Notes: generated from the letters alone by a model not told the origin. DNA of 64,000 nt from UBA7672 sp030824255 (GCA_942493305.1 OW818686.1:4154001-4218000), one strand, 5' to 3'; positions 15,596 through 24,398 are shown, counted from the stretch's first letter. A program made the numbers and translations.

Positions 15596-18070
15596 TTACA
15601 CTCCCCCGGCGACGGCGCGGCCGACGCCGTAGCGTTGCTGCATCACGCCATCGAGCGCGCCCGCGCCGGCCGCCTTGGCGACGGCCTCGCGCGTGAACAC
15701 GTCGATGCGCAGCGTGTCGTTCGGCCCGCGCGATTGCTTCACCTCGGGCTTTCCTTCCATCCCGTGGAAATGCAGCTCGACATTCGGCGTGGCCCCCGCC
15801 CCGCCCGCCTCGATGGCGCGCACGATGCGGGCGTTATCCACGCGGCTGAACATGCGCTCGCCATCTTCGGCGATGATCGCCCGCTCGCCCGCGCGCAGCT
15901 CGCCCCCGCCATGCATCCGGGGCGCGCCCGCGAAGAGGATCGGGTTGACCGACCGCATCGGCGCCGGCGTGGAGCCGATCACCGCACCCGTGTGGTTCAC
16001 GGGCACGCGCACATTGCCGTTGCCATCGGCGCCGGGGATGGGCGCGGGCGCGCCGCCCCCGCCGCCAAACGGCGCTGTGAACGCGCTCGTGATGAAATCG
16101 GTGAACGTCTTGCTGGCGGCCATTTTCTGGTTCGCCATGATCCATTCGATCGCCATCTGCCGGAAGACGCGCAGCGCGGTCTTCCCGAGGTCTTCCAGCG
16201 AGTTCATGTTTTCGTCGAGGATCGAGCCGAGGATCTCCGCCGACAGCCGCAGCTCGAATGCATTTTCCTTTTGCTCATTCGTCATCCCCGCCAGCTCGGC
16301 GCGATAGGCGTGCAGCGCCGCCGTGGCGTCTTCGACGCCGAAGCCGTACTCCCCCACCAGCGCGGTGAGTTCCGCCTGCTTCAGCGCGAGCTTCTCCTCG
16401 GTGGAGAGCCCATCGAAGTTCGCCCGCGTGATCGCGTCGCGCGCCGCCTTCACCGCCTGGAACGTCGGCGTGGCCTCTTCGGCCGCGACACGCGCCGCCT
16501 CGATGTCTTCCGCGAGCTGCCAGCGCACGGCGAACGCATTGACGTCGCCCGCGCCGCCCATCTTCGCGACTTCGGCGTTGAACTCCGCCAACGCGCGCTG
16601 CGCTTTCTGCAGCGGCGTCTCGGCGGATTCGAGGATGCCGTTCCAACGCGCCATCGCGGCGGTTGAACCATCCAGCTCGCCCCGCGTCTGCGCGAGCTTC
16701 GCGTTGGCGTGCTCCCGCGACAGCTCCCCCGCCGCGACGAGCGCGTTCAGCCGCTCTTCTTCCTGCGCCAGCTTGCCCGACCAATCGCCGAGCGAGGCGC
16801 GGATATCGATCGCCTCACGTTCCTGCGCCGTGCGGAGACGCACCGCCTCCGCCGCCTTGCGCTCGGCTTCGGCCTCGGCTTCACGGGCCTTCACGCGGGC
16901 GCGGGCGCGCTCCTCCGAGGCGGAGGCATCCAGCGCGCCTTGCGAGTCCCACAGCGATTCCCGCGCGCCGAGTTCCTGCTGGGTTTGCTGGTCGCGATAG
17001 GCGGCGTCGCCGCGCGCCGTGCGGCGATCCAGCTCGTCCATGATCTGCTGCAGCTGGTTCTTGCGGATATCGAGCCGGTCGCCCTGTGTTTCCATCGTGC
17101 GCTGGATCTGGTTGCCGAGCACGCGCAGCGCGTAGGAAGACCGTTCCTCGATCGGCTTCATGTTCTCGATGATGAGCGCGAAGCCCGTCATCGTGTCCGC
17201 CTGCAGCTTTTCGGCCCCTTCGACGAGGGGCGCCGCCGCCACCGCCAGGCGCTGCGCCGCCACGGCGGTGCGCGCCTCCAGCAGCGCGAGGCGGTCGCCC
17301 AGCGCATCGACGGAGTTCACGAGTTCCTCGTCAATGACGAGCCCGGCCGCCGAGGCCCGCTTGCGCCATTCGTCCATCGACGCACCGGACTCTTCCAGCA
17401 CGCGGATCATCTGCCGACCCTCGGAGCCGAAGGCCGCGACGGAAATGTTCAGCTTGTCGTTATAGCTCGACGCCCCCTGCACGGCCTTCGCGAGGATATC
17501 GAGCCGGTCCGCCTGCGTGGCCGACATCGCGAGCTGCTGCGCGAGTTCCGGGTTCACCTTCATCAGCGCGGCGTACATCTTGCCGAAGCCTTCGCTCGCG
17601 CGCGCGCTGTTGATCGCCAGCGTGCCGAGCATGCTGTCGATGTCCTCGCCCGCAATGCCCTCCATGAGGCCGACGCCGCGCAGCGCCTGGAGGTCCTCGA
17701 CGCCGATGTTGAGATTGTCGGAGGCGTCTTTCAGCGCCCCGATGTCATTGATCGCGCGGCGCGAGGCCGTGGAGATGGCGGCGACGCCGAGCCCCACGCC
17801 CGCGAGGCCCGCCGCCACGGCCGTGCCCACCGGGCCGAGCGCCTGCAGCGCGCCGCCGAAGATCGGCACGCGGCCCGCCAGCGCATCGAACTCGCCCCGG
17901 ATATCCTTCACGGCGGTATCGACGGCCTTCATGGCCGGCGTCGCCTGCCGTGACTGGCGCTCGATGGCGCGCAGCGCGGACGCCCCATCGTCGCCCATGC
18001 CCTTCAGCGCGGTGCGGACCTTTTCCATGTCCTCGACCGCGAAGCGGATTGCGAACTTTTTCTCGGCCAT
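15596..18070 (-). CDS. Tail tape measure protein
   Basis: This 824-residue protein starts MAEKKFAIRFAVEDMEKVR. It has long helical stretches, a hydrophobic glycine-rich segment at about 75-105 and a charged coiled-coil middle (about 330-560). By length alone, at about 1.5 angstrom per residue, the tail would be near 125 nm, typical for a siphophage. AGGAG precedes the ATG. It follows the G/GT chaperone genes, but a plus-strand gene separates them. Confidence 0.92.
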   Translation of the reverse strand: MAEKKFAIRFAVEDMEKVRTALKGMGDDGASALRAIERQSRQATPAMKAVDTAVKDIRGEFDALAGRVPIFGGALQALGPVGTAVAAGLAGVGLGVAAISTASRRAINDIGALKDASDNLNIGVEDLQALRGVGLMEGIAGEDIDSMLGTLAINSARASEGFGKMYAALMKVNPELAQQLAMSATQADRLDILAKAVQGASSYNDKLNISVAAFGSEGRQMIRVLEESGASMDEWRKRASAAGLVIDEELVNSVDALGDRLALLEARTAVAAQRLAVAAAPLVEGAEKLQADTMTGFALIIENMKPIEERSSYALRVLGNQIQRTMETQGDRLDIRKNQLQQIMDELDRRTARGDAAYRDQQTQQELGARESLWDSQGALDASASEERARARVKAREAEAEAERKAAEAVRLRTAQEREAIDIRASLGDWSGKLAQEEERLNALVAAGELSREHANAKLAQTRGELDGSTAAMARWNGILESAETPLQKAQRALAEFNAEVAKMGGAGDVNAFAVRWQLAEDIEAARVAAEEATPTFQAVKAARDAITRANFDGLSTEEKLALKQAELTALVGEYGFGVEDATAALHAYRAELAGMTNEQKENAFELRLSAEILGSILDENMNSLEDLGKTALRVFRQMAIEWIMANQKMAASKTFTDFITSAFTAPFGGGGGAPAPIPGADGNGNVRVPVNHTGAVIGSTPAPMRSVNPILFAGAPRMHGGGELRAGERAIIAEDGERMFSRVDNARIVRAIEAGGAGATPNVELHFHGMEGKPEVKQSRGPNDTLRIDVFTREAVAKAAGAGALDGVMQQRYGVGRAVAGGV

Positions 18071-18136
18071 GGCGACACTCCTCGGTTGGGGCGACTCCGC
18101 GTCACGGAAGACTCACGCTAGGCAGCGGAGGACGCG

Positions 18137-18523
18137 ATGGAGGCATGGATGAAGCGAGAGTACGTTCCCGCACGGCTTACGAGCATCGGCGTGAGCGACG
18201 ACCGGGTGGTCGTCGCTGAGTTCAACGGCGGCGAGATCGCGCTCGGTTTCGGCGAGGCAGAAACCACGCAAGTGCTGCTACGGCTCGCCGAAGCAGCGGG
18301 CGAGATGCACCGGGCCGTGGAGGCGTCGGGCGGAACGCCGCTTGCGTGGCAGGTGGCGGCGGTTCGCCGACAGGTGCAGCCAGGCGGGCGGGAGGTTCTC
18401 CTGGAAGCCACGACGCTAGAGGGTCTTGTGATCCGGCTGCTGGTTCCGCTTGCTCTGTGGAAAAGCCCACCCGACGCGGGTACGCTTCCGCGCCAAACGT
18501 CTTCTGCCAAACCAACGCATTGA
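18137..18523 (+). CDS. Plus-strand accessory gene (moron) inside the tail operon
   Basis: GGAGG lies just upstream of the ATG at 18137. The 128-residue product (MEAWMKREYVPARLTSIGVSD at the start) reads as a real protein with alternating strands (RVVVAEFNGGEIALGF, EVLLEATTLEGLVIRLLVPL) and one helix. The antisense frame is low-complexity. It is transcribed against the late genes on both sides, ending two bases before the GT stop codon. No family is recognised. Opposite orientation inside a strictly conserved lambda-order block suggests insertion, possibly expressed in the lysogen. Confidence 0.68.
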   Translation: MEAWMKREYVPARLTSIGVSDDRVVVAEFNGGEIALGFGEAETTQVLLRLAEAAGEMHRAVEASGGTPLAWQVAAVRRQVQPGGREVLLEATTLEGLVIRLLVPLALWKSPPDAGTLPRQTSSAKPTH

Positions 18524-18525
18524 CG

Positions 18526-18948
18526 CTACGGACCATCGTCGCCCTCCTCTTCGTTGCGCTCTTGCAGCGTTTCGGCGCCGCGATGCGCGCCGGTGAGCGC
18601 GCCGGTCTCGATGGCGGTGAACAGTGAGACGAGCGCGTCGCGTTCGGCGTCGTCTTCCGGCGGGCAGCGGGCGAGCGCCTCCGCCACCATGAGGCCTTCC
18701 GGCCGGCGGCGGAGGATCGGCTTGTCGTTCTCGCGTTCCTCGCCCCAGTGAAACCGCCACGCGCCATCGCCGTTGGCGGCGTTCCACGCGCGCTGTTCAA
18801 GTTGGGTGCGCGGGGCGAACTCCACGAACGGGCAGAGATGCCCGCTCTCCATGCGCCCGCCCGTGGCGCACGGGTCGCCGTTCAGCTTGCAGCGTTTGCA
18901 GGTGTCTCCGCCGCCGCTCCATCGCCAACGGGAGAGACGGCGGAGCCT
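18526..18948 (-). CDS. gpT-like extension of the G protein, reached by -1 frameshift
   Basis: Reading the -1 frame after the slippery A run gives 140 residues: a basic stretch (RLRRLSRWRWSGGG), then DTCKRCK and DPC...HLCPF, a Cys-rich knuckle. An acidic helix ends in ETLQERNEEEGDDGP. No good start codon with a ribosome site begins this frame before the Cys motif, so it needs frameshifting from the upstream gene. The fusion would be about 292 residues. This matches lambda gpGT, the tail chaperone that recruits the tail tube protein to the tape measure protein. Confidence 0.75.
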   Translation of the reverse strand, partial: RLRRLSRWRWSGGGDTCKRCKLNGDPCATGGRMESGHLCPFVEFAPRTQLEQRAWNAANGDGAWRFHWGEERENDKPILRRRPEGLMVAEALARCPPEDDAERDALVSLFTAIETGALTGAHRGAETLQERNEEEGDDGP

Positions 18949-19403
18949 TTTTTTGCGGCGGGCTCGAGGATGGAGAGGCCGTTGATGCGGCGCAGGAAGC
19001 GCGAGGCGTAGGATTCGCGCGGATCGCTGTCGGACGCGGGCGCCCACTCATTGAAGAGCAGCGCGATGAGGCCGGGCTCGACCGGCGCGGCCTCGCCCGT
19101 TTCCGTGCCGACGCCCTCCCACCCGGTGATGTGGCGGATGCCAAGCTCGATGGCGAGCATCGCGTTGCCGATGCGCAGCGCCATGCGCATCGCCTCCGCC
19201 GAGCCGCCCGCGCCATCGAGGCCGTAGCGGGTGAGGATCGCGTCGCCCTCCTCCGCCTTCACGATGGACGACGAGACGGCCGCCGTGGCGAGATCCACAT
19301 CGGCTTGCCCGATGGGGCGGATGGTGACGGCGACGGCGGGCATATCGCCCGACGCCGCCGAGAGTTCGAGGCGGATCGCCCCGCGTTTGCGCAGGATCAC
19401 CAT
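18882..19403 (-). CDS. Tail assembly chaperone (lambda gpG-like)
   Basis: The 173-residue product starts at the ATG at 19403 and overlaps the tail tube gene stop as TGATG. It is a helical, acidic protein with ALRIGNAMLAIELGIRHITGW and LIALLFNEW, typical of G-type chaperones. Codons 150-152 (GCA AAA AAA) form a slippery run 21 codons before its own stop. The short product would be the G form and the frameshifted product the GT form. Confidence 0.82.
   Translation of the reverse strand: MVILRKRGAIRLELSAASGDMPAVAVTIRPIGQADVDLATAAVSSSIVKAEEGDAILTRYGLDGAGGSAEAMRMALRIGNAMLAIELGIRHITGWEGVGTETGEAAPVEPGLIALLFNEWAPASDSDPRESYASRFLRRINGLSILEPAAKKGSAVSPVGDGAAAETPANAAS
18948..18954 (-). promoter_or_regulatory. 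Slippery A7 heptamer for programmed -1 frameshift
   Basis: The minus strand reads GC A-AAA-AAA-GGC in the G frame, a homopolymeric A_AAA_AAA slip site. Slipping back one base keeps Lys in both sites and enters the Cys-rich T frame. The position near the end of G, between tube and tape measure genes, matches the G/GT frameshift conserved in siphophages. Confidence 0.75.
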
Positions 19404-20380
19404 CAGACGTAGCTCGCCACCTGGTTCTTGATCGTGATGGTGACCATCGGCGCGGTGGTCGAAGTAACCTTTTGGCCGGCGCGGATGACGGGCGTCACAT
19501 CCATGGGGCCAACGCCGCCGGTGTTCGGCAGCACCTTTGCAGCGACGCACTGCGTGGCGACGATCGACAGCGAGAGGTTCGCGTTGAGCTGGTGGAGAAG
19601 CTCGATCTTGAACGGCGTCTTGCCGTCGAACTTGTTGAGGATCGTCGCCGAGTCCTTCCGCAGGCGCAGTTGCGGCGAGATTTCCAGCGACGGCCGCCCG
19701 ACTTCCACAGCGCTGAAATAGCCCGTGTCGTCGAGGTAGCGTTCGCCGAACGCTCCGGTTCTGAGATTGAGTTTGCCGCCGAGAACGTTCCCGAGCAGAA
19801 CGTCGTCAATCTTCATGACGCCGTTCGACCCGCTGACTTTCGCGCGCACGGGAGGCGCCGAGGGCGTCGTCGCGATCGCGGCAACCGGTCCGCGCACCGA
19901 ACGCATGATCGCCTCGATGTCCGTCTTGCGGAAGCCGTCCATGTCCGCGAGGTCGAGCGTGACGCCGGCGACCGCCATCGCATCGACGATCTTCGCCAGA
20001 CCCGTCGCCATCAGGATCTCGACGTGGCGCAAAACCGGCACGGCGAGGCCGGAGGTGAAAGTGTGAGTGTAGTTCGGCGTCGTGCCCGTCGTGACGGGCG
20101 GCCCGAACATACCGGCGAACCAGAAGGGGAGCTGCGAGAGGTCCTGCGGAACCGTCAGTCCGCCCGACGCCGCCGGCAGCGCTTCGGCCGGGAGCTTGGG
20201 ATCGATGGCGTTGTGCTGGGCGCCACCCAGCTCGTCGTCATCGACGAGGCCCTCCCCAGGTTGGAACGTGTCGCCGTAGGCGTGGACGGACTGCCAGCCT
20301 GTCGCGCCAGCTGCGGCCTCGACACCCGCCGCGGGCTTGATGTTGTAGGTAACTTCTGCGCCGCGAACGATGTCAGCCAT
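19403..20380 (-). CDS. Major tail tube protein (lambda gpV position)
   Basis: The 325-residue protein (MADIVRGAEVTYNIKPAAGV) is beta-rich with ELGGAQHNAIDPKLPAEALPA, PFWFAGMFGPPVTTG and YTHTFTSG. These are traits of the phage tail tube family with a two-domain layout. The gene lies between the U-like and G-like genes, the V position. A C-terminal part with TSTTAPMVTITIKNQVASYV may be a decoration or extra strand. Confidence 0.85.
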   Translation of the reverse strand: MADIVRGAEVTYNIKPAAGVEAAAGATGWQSVHAYGDTFQPGEGLVDDDELGGAQHNAIDPKLPAEALPAASGGLTVPQDLSQLPFWFAGMFGPPVTTGTTPNYTHTFTSGLAVPVLRHVEILMATGLAKIVDAMAVAGVTLDLADMDGFRKTDIEAIMRSVRGPVAAIATTPSAPPVRAKVSGSNGVMKIDDVLLGNVLGGKLNLRTGAFGERYLDDTGYFSAVEVGRPSLEISPQLRLRKDSATILNKFDGKTPFKIELLHQLNANLSLSIVATQCVAAKVLPNTGGVGPMDVTPVIRAGQKVTSTTAPMVTITIKNQVASYV

Positions 20381-20420
20381 GGCGAATGCCTCCTCGGGAC
20401 TTGTTGGTTCGGTGTGGGGG

Positions 20421-20693
20421 TTAGTCGCGCACGAGCGGGGCGCGGCCCCACGCGGCGAGAATGAAGGCGCGCTCGGACGGATCTTGCGGCAGCGGCTTCA
20501 GCGCATCACCGGATTCCGCCGCCTGCGCGGACGTCAGCGACCACACCGCGCCGGAATGGCGCTCCCACAAGGGCGCCGTGGAGAGGTAAAGCTCCTTCGC
20601 GGGCGGACTCGCAGCTTGCGCGTCGGGCGCTGGCGCATCCGGCGCGGGGGCGTCGGGAGCGGGCGCGGTTTCGGGTTCGTCGATCGGGGGCAT
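20421..20693 (-). CDS. Small phage protein with Ala-Pro-Asp repeats
   Basis: The start MPPIDEPETAPAPDAPAP follows a GGAG-type site; the longer frame upstream is a shadow. The 90 residues open with several PDAPA repeats, a flexible acidic linker. They end in a small folded part (KELYLSTAPLWERHSGAVWSL, then RAFILAAWGRAP). It lies between the U-like and V-like genes. Similar small proteins at this place may be tail-tube accessory or assembly factors; function unknown. Confidence 0.6.
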   Translation of the reverse strand: MPPIDEPETAPAPDAPAPDAPAPDAQAASPPAKELYLSTAPLWERHSGAVWSLTSAQAAESGDALKPLPQDPSERAFILAAWGRAPLVRD

Positions 20694-20703
20694 GGGTGAC
20701 TCC

Positions 20704-21174
20704 TCAGCCGAAGGGGGTGGTGGCGGTGACAAGCAGTGAGACGGTGAATTCCAGCGCCTCGACGGGTTTGGCGGCGGCGGCTTCGAGGATGTGTTCGTGC
20801 TCGGCGCCCTCGAAGCGGAGATCCTCGAACGCGCCGGCGACGGTGACGCCGCGCCCGCCGGGGAAGAGGATGGCGGAGATCGCCGCAACGCCGGCGGCCC
20901 ACACGGCATCGCGCGCCGGTCCCGCCTCGCCCTCCACCATGAAGACGAAGGTGACGCCGCACATGAGTTCCCATTGCGGGGCGTCGCCGAGCGTCGTCTC
21001 GATCACCTCGGGCGCTTCGGTGAACATCACGAATTTCGAGGCGATGCCGGGCGCGCCGGAGACCGCCGTGAACCCCGTCAGCCGCTTGTCGTTCTCGACG
21101 ATGGCGGGAAGCGCCGCCGCGCCATCGAACAGCAATTTCAGCGCCGCAAACGCAGCGAGCGAGGCGAGCGCCAT
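20704..21174 (-). CDS. Tail terminator-like protein (lambda gpU position)
   Basis: This 156-residue protein has a helical N terminus (MALASLAAFAALKLLF). A strand-rich core follows with WELMCGVTFVFMVEGEAGPARDAVW and LEFTVSLLVTATTPFG. Size, fold pattern and position between the Z-like and V-like genes fit the tail terminator that stops tube growth and joins the head. Its start overlaps the upstream stop by one base. Confidence 0.7.
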   Translation of the reverse strand: MALASLAAFAALKLLFDGAAALPAIVENDKRLTGFTAVSGAPGIASKFVMFTEAPEVIETTLGDAPQWELMCGVTFVFMVEGEAGPARDAVWAAGVAAISAILFPGGRGVTVAGAFEDLRFEGAEHEHILEAAAAKPVEALEFTVSLLVTATTPFG

Positions 21175-21971
21175 TACCGTCTCCGTGTCGGGCGCCGGTT
21201 GCGCGCACTCAGAAAGCTGGCTTCCTGTTCGCCGCTCTCATACCGCGCCAGCACGGCGGCAAGCTCGCGGGTGAACATGTCGACGAACTCCACCGCGAGG
21301 CGATCGAATTCGCGGTTGAGCGAGAGGCGCTTCGCGATGCGGACGCGCGGCACGAGGAAGAAAAGCGGCACCGACCCGACGCCGCTCGCATAGTTTCCGG
21401 CCTTCGTTTTCGCGGCCTTCCCGACTTTCAGCCGGCCTTTCGGATTCGTGCGCAGGCGGACGTTTTCAGCAACGATCATCGCCGGGCGTGAGGGTGTCGC
21501 CTTCACGAAGGCGATCTCGATCCCGCGCGACTTCAGCCGCTGCAGCACCGACTCTCCGCTCGGGCTGTCGCCGAACTCTTCCCGCGAGGCGGGCGAGCCG
21601 GGGATCGGGATGACGAGAAACTTTCCATTGCCCGCGCGGATGACGGTGTCGTTCTCGAACGCCTCGAAAATCTTCACGGCCGAGGGCTGCACATACAGGA
21701 GCCCGGCCGGGTTCCGCGCGACGCCGTTGGCGGGATACAGCTCGAAGCGGATCGCCGAGGCGAGCGAGCGGCCCGAGCCGCGCCCATCCCCCGCCCCCGC
21801 CTTCGCCAGCCCCGCGCCCACCACCTGGTCGCGCAGGCGTTTCTTGCCGACGGTGACGATGTTGTGCAGCGCCTGTCGCGCCGCATCCATCACGTTGTGA
21901 TCGGCCTCATCGAGATAATCCTGCAGCTCACCCGAAAGGGCGAGCTCCATCTCCTGCGAGAAGATGCTCAC
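21174..21971 (-). CDS. DUF6441 family protein (lambda gpZ position)
   Basis: The 265 residues start MSIFSQEMELALSGELQDYL and contain RDQVVGAGLAKAG, RNPAGLLYVQPSAVKIFEAFE and VPLFFLVPRVRIAKRLSL. These are features of the DUF6441 phage family, which takes the minor tail/head-completion place held by gpZ in lambda. It overlaps the next gene upstream by four bases, so translation is coupled. Confidence 0.78.
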   Translation of the reverse strand: MSIFSQEMELALSGELQDYLDEADHNVMDAARQALHNIVTVGKKRLRDQVVGAGLAKAGAGDGRGSGRSLASAIRFELYPANGVARNPAGLLYVQPSAVKIFEAFENDTVIRAGNGKFLVIPIPGSPASREEFGDSPSGESVLQRLKSRGIEIAFVKATPSRPAMIVAENVRLRTNPKGRLKVGKAAKTKAGNYASGVGSVPLFFLVPRVRIAKRLSLNREFDRLAVEFVDMFTRELAAVLARYESGEQEASFLSARNRRPTRRR

Positions 21972-22357
21972 GGCCCCGGCAGGGCGACTTCGCCTTCCCC
22001 GGTCACGCAGCGCCAGACAACGCGCAGGCTATCCTCGGAGAGCGCATCTTCGGCGACGGTGAACGTCTCGGTGACGGCGCCGCCCGCATCCAACAGCGCG
22101 ATGGTCGCGCCCTTCGCCGGGCGCGCGGGAACGTCATCCACGATGAGGTCGAACGAACGCCCGGTCTGCCGCGTGCGCGGAGCGAATGGATCCTCGAGCA
22201 CGCTGTCGCGGACAATCGGCATGAGCCGGAGATCGACCGAAGCGCCCCCTCCCGCCGGCGTGTAGCGGGCATCCGCCCCGAGGCCGTGAGACGAGCCGAA
22301 CTCGCCCCACGTCCGCCGAAGCGACGCCAGTACGCGCGCGCGGAAGGGATGCGACAT
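21968..22357 (-). CDS. Head-tail joining protein (lambda gpFII-like)
   Basis: The 129-residue protein begins MSHPFRARVLASLRRTWG. It then has a beta barrel-like run: SVDLRLMPIVRDSV, RSFDLIVDDVPARPAKG and EDSLRVVWRCVTGEGEV. The size and the FI-FII-Z position match the FII head-tail joining family. It follows the FI-like gene by six bases. Confidence 0.75.
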   Translation of the reverse strand: MSHPFRARVLASLRRTWGEFGSSHGLGADARYTPAGGGASVDLRLMPIVRDSVLEDPFAPRTRQTGRSFDLIVDDVPARPAKGATIALLDAGGAVTETFTVAEDALSEDSLRVVWRCVTGEGEVALPGP

Positions 22358-22363
22358 GCGACG

Positions 22364-22738
22364 TTACTTCGCCGCAGCCGCAGCGCCAGCCGCCGGAGTC
22401 GCGGCAGCCTTGAGCGTGGCGATCTCGACATCCTTGTCGGCGACCACCTTCTCCAGCTCCACCACCTTGGCTTCGGCAGCATCGGCGCGCGCCGTGGCAG
22501 CCTGGACCGCAACTTGCGCTGCGGCTGCGTCGGCCGGTGCGACGAGGGCCGCAGCTTCCGACGCAGGCACGATGCGCCCGGCCCGCAGAAGCGAGTCGCG
22601 CTCTTCATCGTCTGCGGGCTTGAACGGCTGCCCGACACCGAGCTCGATCGGGCGCTTTTTTTCATCGCGCCCGCTGAGGACGCCGAACGCGACAACGTAG
22701 TCGACCGGCTTTGCGACCGGCGTGGGTTCCTTGGCCAT
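22364..22738 (-). CDS. Head protein in the lambda gpFI position
   Basis: The ATG at 22738 starts MAKEPTPVAKPVDYVVAFGV. The 124 residues hold a folded N-terminal part with LGVGQPFKPADDEERDSLLRAGRIV, then an alanine-rich helix (about 70-115) with VVELEKVVADKDVEIATL. The first part resembles the FI C-terminal domain (a level/position-sensing motif ending in a leucine zipper-like turn). Lambda FI aids DNA packaging. Position between capsid and FII supports the call; sequence likeness is modest. Confidence 0.68.
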   Translation of the reverse strand: MAKEPTPVAKPVDYVVAFGVLSGRDEKKRPIELGVGQPFKPADDEERDSLLRAGRIVPASEAAALVAPADAAAAQVAVQAATARADAAEAKVVELEKVVADKDVEIATLKAAATPAAGAAAAAK

Positions 22739-22785
22739 GACTTGTTCCTTGAGGTTGGCGGGCTTCCGGCCCGGCTGAAAGAATG

Positions 22786-22811
22786 CGGGCGGCGGCGCGA
22801 GCCGCCGCCCG
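22786..22811 (-). terminator. Strong hairpin directly after the major capsid gene
   Basis: An 11-bp perfect stem (CGGGCGGCGGC / GCCGCCGCCCG) with a four-base loop starts eight bases after the capsid stop. On the minus strand it is followed by CATTCTTTC, a poor T run. It may act as a partial terminator or an mRNA-stabilising end that raises capsid expression over downstream genes. Confidence 0.5.
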
Positions 22812-22818
22812 TCGTCGC

Positions 22819-23913
22819 TTAGCGGACGGTGATGCCCATCGTGCCGTTGGGGCTCGTCAGCGCCGGCAGGCCGGCGGACTGCAGCATGATGGCCTCGCCA
22901 ATGTGCGGCTTCTGCTGGAACCAGTGCGCCGGAGCGAACTCCAGACGCGCGCCCGTTTCGGGATCGCGCAGCTGTTCCGACTGATAGCCCAGCTCCGGAT
23001 CGATGACCGTGCCCCACGCCATCGTCTGCGTGATCTCCGGATTCTCCGAGCCGATGATGACGCTATAGTCCGGCACCACCTTGGCAGCCGCGCCAGCCTC
23101 GTTGAGGTAGGTCTGCTGGTAGACCCACAGCTCGATGTTGCCGCCCGACTTGAGCGAGCCCATGAGCTGGCCCTGCTGCGCATTGCCGAGCATGAGGTAG
23201 TCGAGCCCCATGGCTTCGGAGTTGCGCTTGTAGGTGACGTCGATCGACTTATCGAACAGCGGGTCAGCGCGGAACGACTTCCACGCAAGCGGATCGAACG
23301 AGATGCGCGTCGGCGCATAGCCCGTCTCGGCGATGAATTCGGCCACCCACGTTTCGACGTTCGAGACGGGCGAGACGCTGGCTTCGTTCCAGCGGTCGCC
23401 CGAAGTGAGCGCCTTCGTGAACGCAGCCTTGCGGCCGTAATCCACCTCGATGTCGATCGGAATGCCTTCGCCCGAGATGATGCTCTTGCCCGTGATGAGG
23501 GCCTGCGCAGCCATCACTTCATAGCGGCGAATGGCAATCGTCTTGAGATCGTTGAAACCACGCACCAGCCGCGCGGACTGGCGCGCGGCCGGATCAAGTT
23601 CGCCCGACGGCGCTTCACCGACCATGCGGTCGAGCACGCCATAGGGATCGAAGTTCATCCACGGCTTCATGTAGGCGGGCTCGATCTCCTTCGTGTAGAA
23701 GCCCCGCTCGCGAACGGGGCGACCCGCGACGATGGGATTGCAGAGAAGCGCGATGCCCTTGTTCTGGCTCTCGACGTCGAACATCACCTTGCGGGCGCCA
23801 GTCGGGCGGATCTCTTTCTTGAAGAACATGTTGAGGAGGAACGCCGAAGGTGGGGGAAGATCGGCGACGATGCCGATCAGCCGGCGGGTCTCGTAGGGAT
23901 TGTAGGTAGCCAT
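22819..23913 (-). CDS. Major capsid protein (lambda gpE family)
   Basis: The 364 residues begin MATYNPYETRRLIGIVADLP, with FLLNMFFKKEIRPTGARKVMFDVE and CNPIVAGRPVRERGFYTKEIEPAYMKPW. These are the hallmarks of the lambda gpE-type major capsid family. It follows the decoration protein gene, and AAGGA precedes the ATG. It forms the icosahedral shell with the HK97-like fold. Confidence 0.95.
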   Translation of the reverse strand: MATYNPYETRRLIGIVADLPPPSAFLLNMFFKKEIRPTGARKVMFDVESQNKGIALLCNPIVAGRPVRERGFYTKEIEPAYMKPWMNFDPYGVLDRMVGEAPSGELDPAARQSARLVRGFNDLKTIAIRRYEVMAAQALITGKSIISGEGIPIDIEVDYGRKAAFTKALTSGDRWNEASVSPVSNVETWVAEFIAETGYAPTRISFDPLAWKSFRADPLFDKSIDVTYKRNSEAMGLDYLMLGNAQQGQLMGSLKSGGNIELWVYQQTYLNEAGAAAKVVPDYSVIIGSENPEITQTMAWGTVIDPELGYQSEQLRDPETGARLEFAPAHWFQQKPHIGEAIMLQSAGLPALTSPNGTMGITVR

Positions 23914-23999
23914 GAATGGAATCCTTCTGCGCCGGCGCTAGGGAGCGTCGGGTGGGTTTTCGGTGTTGAGGTGGAGTGCGCCAGGCGCCGGCGCAGGCG

Positions 24000-24398
24000 T
24001 TACCCGATGGTGTAGCTGTTGTGGATGTGCAGCCCGTACTTCGCGACCGCCTCCTTCAGCAGCGCGGCCGTCCACGACGCGCCGACCGTGAGACGCGCGT
24101 AGTCGACGCCGCCCGTCAGGCAGACAAGGCAAAGCTTGTCGCCGGCGGTGGCGTCGCACGCCTCCATGAGCACAGCCTGGTTGGTCGGAAGCTGCGAGCC
24201 ATCGGCAGCGCCGGTGGTCGAAAGCTTGTACTTTCCGCCCGTGGTGATCTTGCCGAGAAGTGCACCGGCCGGACGGTTCTCGCCGGACAGCAGCGTGACC
24301 ACCATGAACGAGCGCGCCGCGCCGTCATTGACGAGGATTCCGTTCGGATCAGAGGCGCTGTGCGTGACAACGCCGGGAGCAAAGCCCTGAGTAGCCAT
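24000..24398 (-). CDS. Head decoration protein (lambda gpD family)
   Basis: The 132-residue protein has MATQGFAPGVVTHSASDPNG, LLSGENRPAGALLGKIT, YKLS and QAVLMEACDATAGDKLCLV. This is the gpD/SHP pattern of trimeric capsid-stabilising proteins. The gene lies between the protease/scaffold and major capsid genes as in lambda, with AAGGA upstream. Confidence 0.92.
   Translation of the reverse strand: MATQGFAPGVVTHSASDPNGILVNDGAARSFMVVTLLSGENRPAGALLGKITTGGKYKLSTTGAADGSQLPTNQAVLMEACDATAGDKLCLVCLTGGVDYARLTVGASWTAALLKEAVAKYGLHIHNSYTIG

Noticed and set aside
18118..18510. Minus-strand frame opposite the moron gene
   Set aside because: Serine- and arginine-rich without ribosome site; the plus-strand frame has GGAGG and a balanced composition.
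23928..23995. Terminator between decoration and capsid genes (TGCGCCGGCGC inverted repeat)
   Set aside because: The arms are 46 bases apart and there is no T run. Part of the sequence recurs at 24491-24508 inside a coding region, so it may be a chance or relic repeat.
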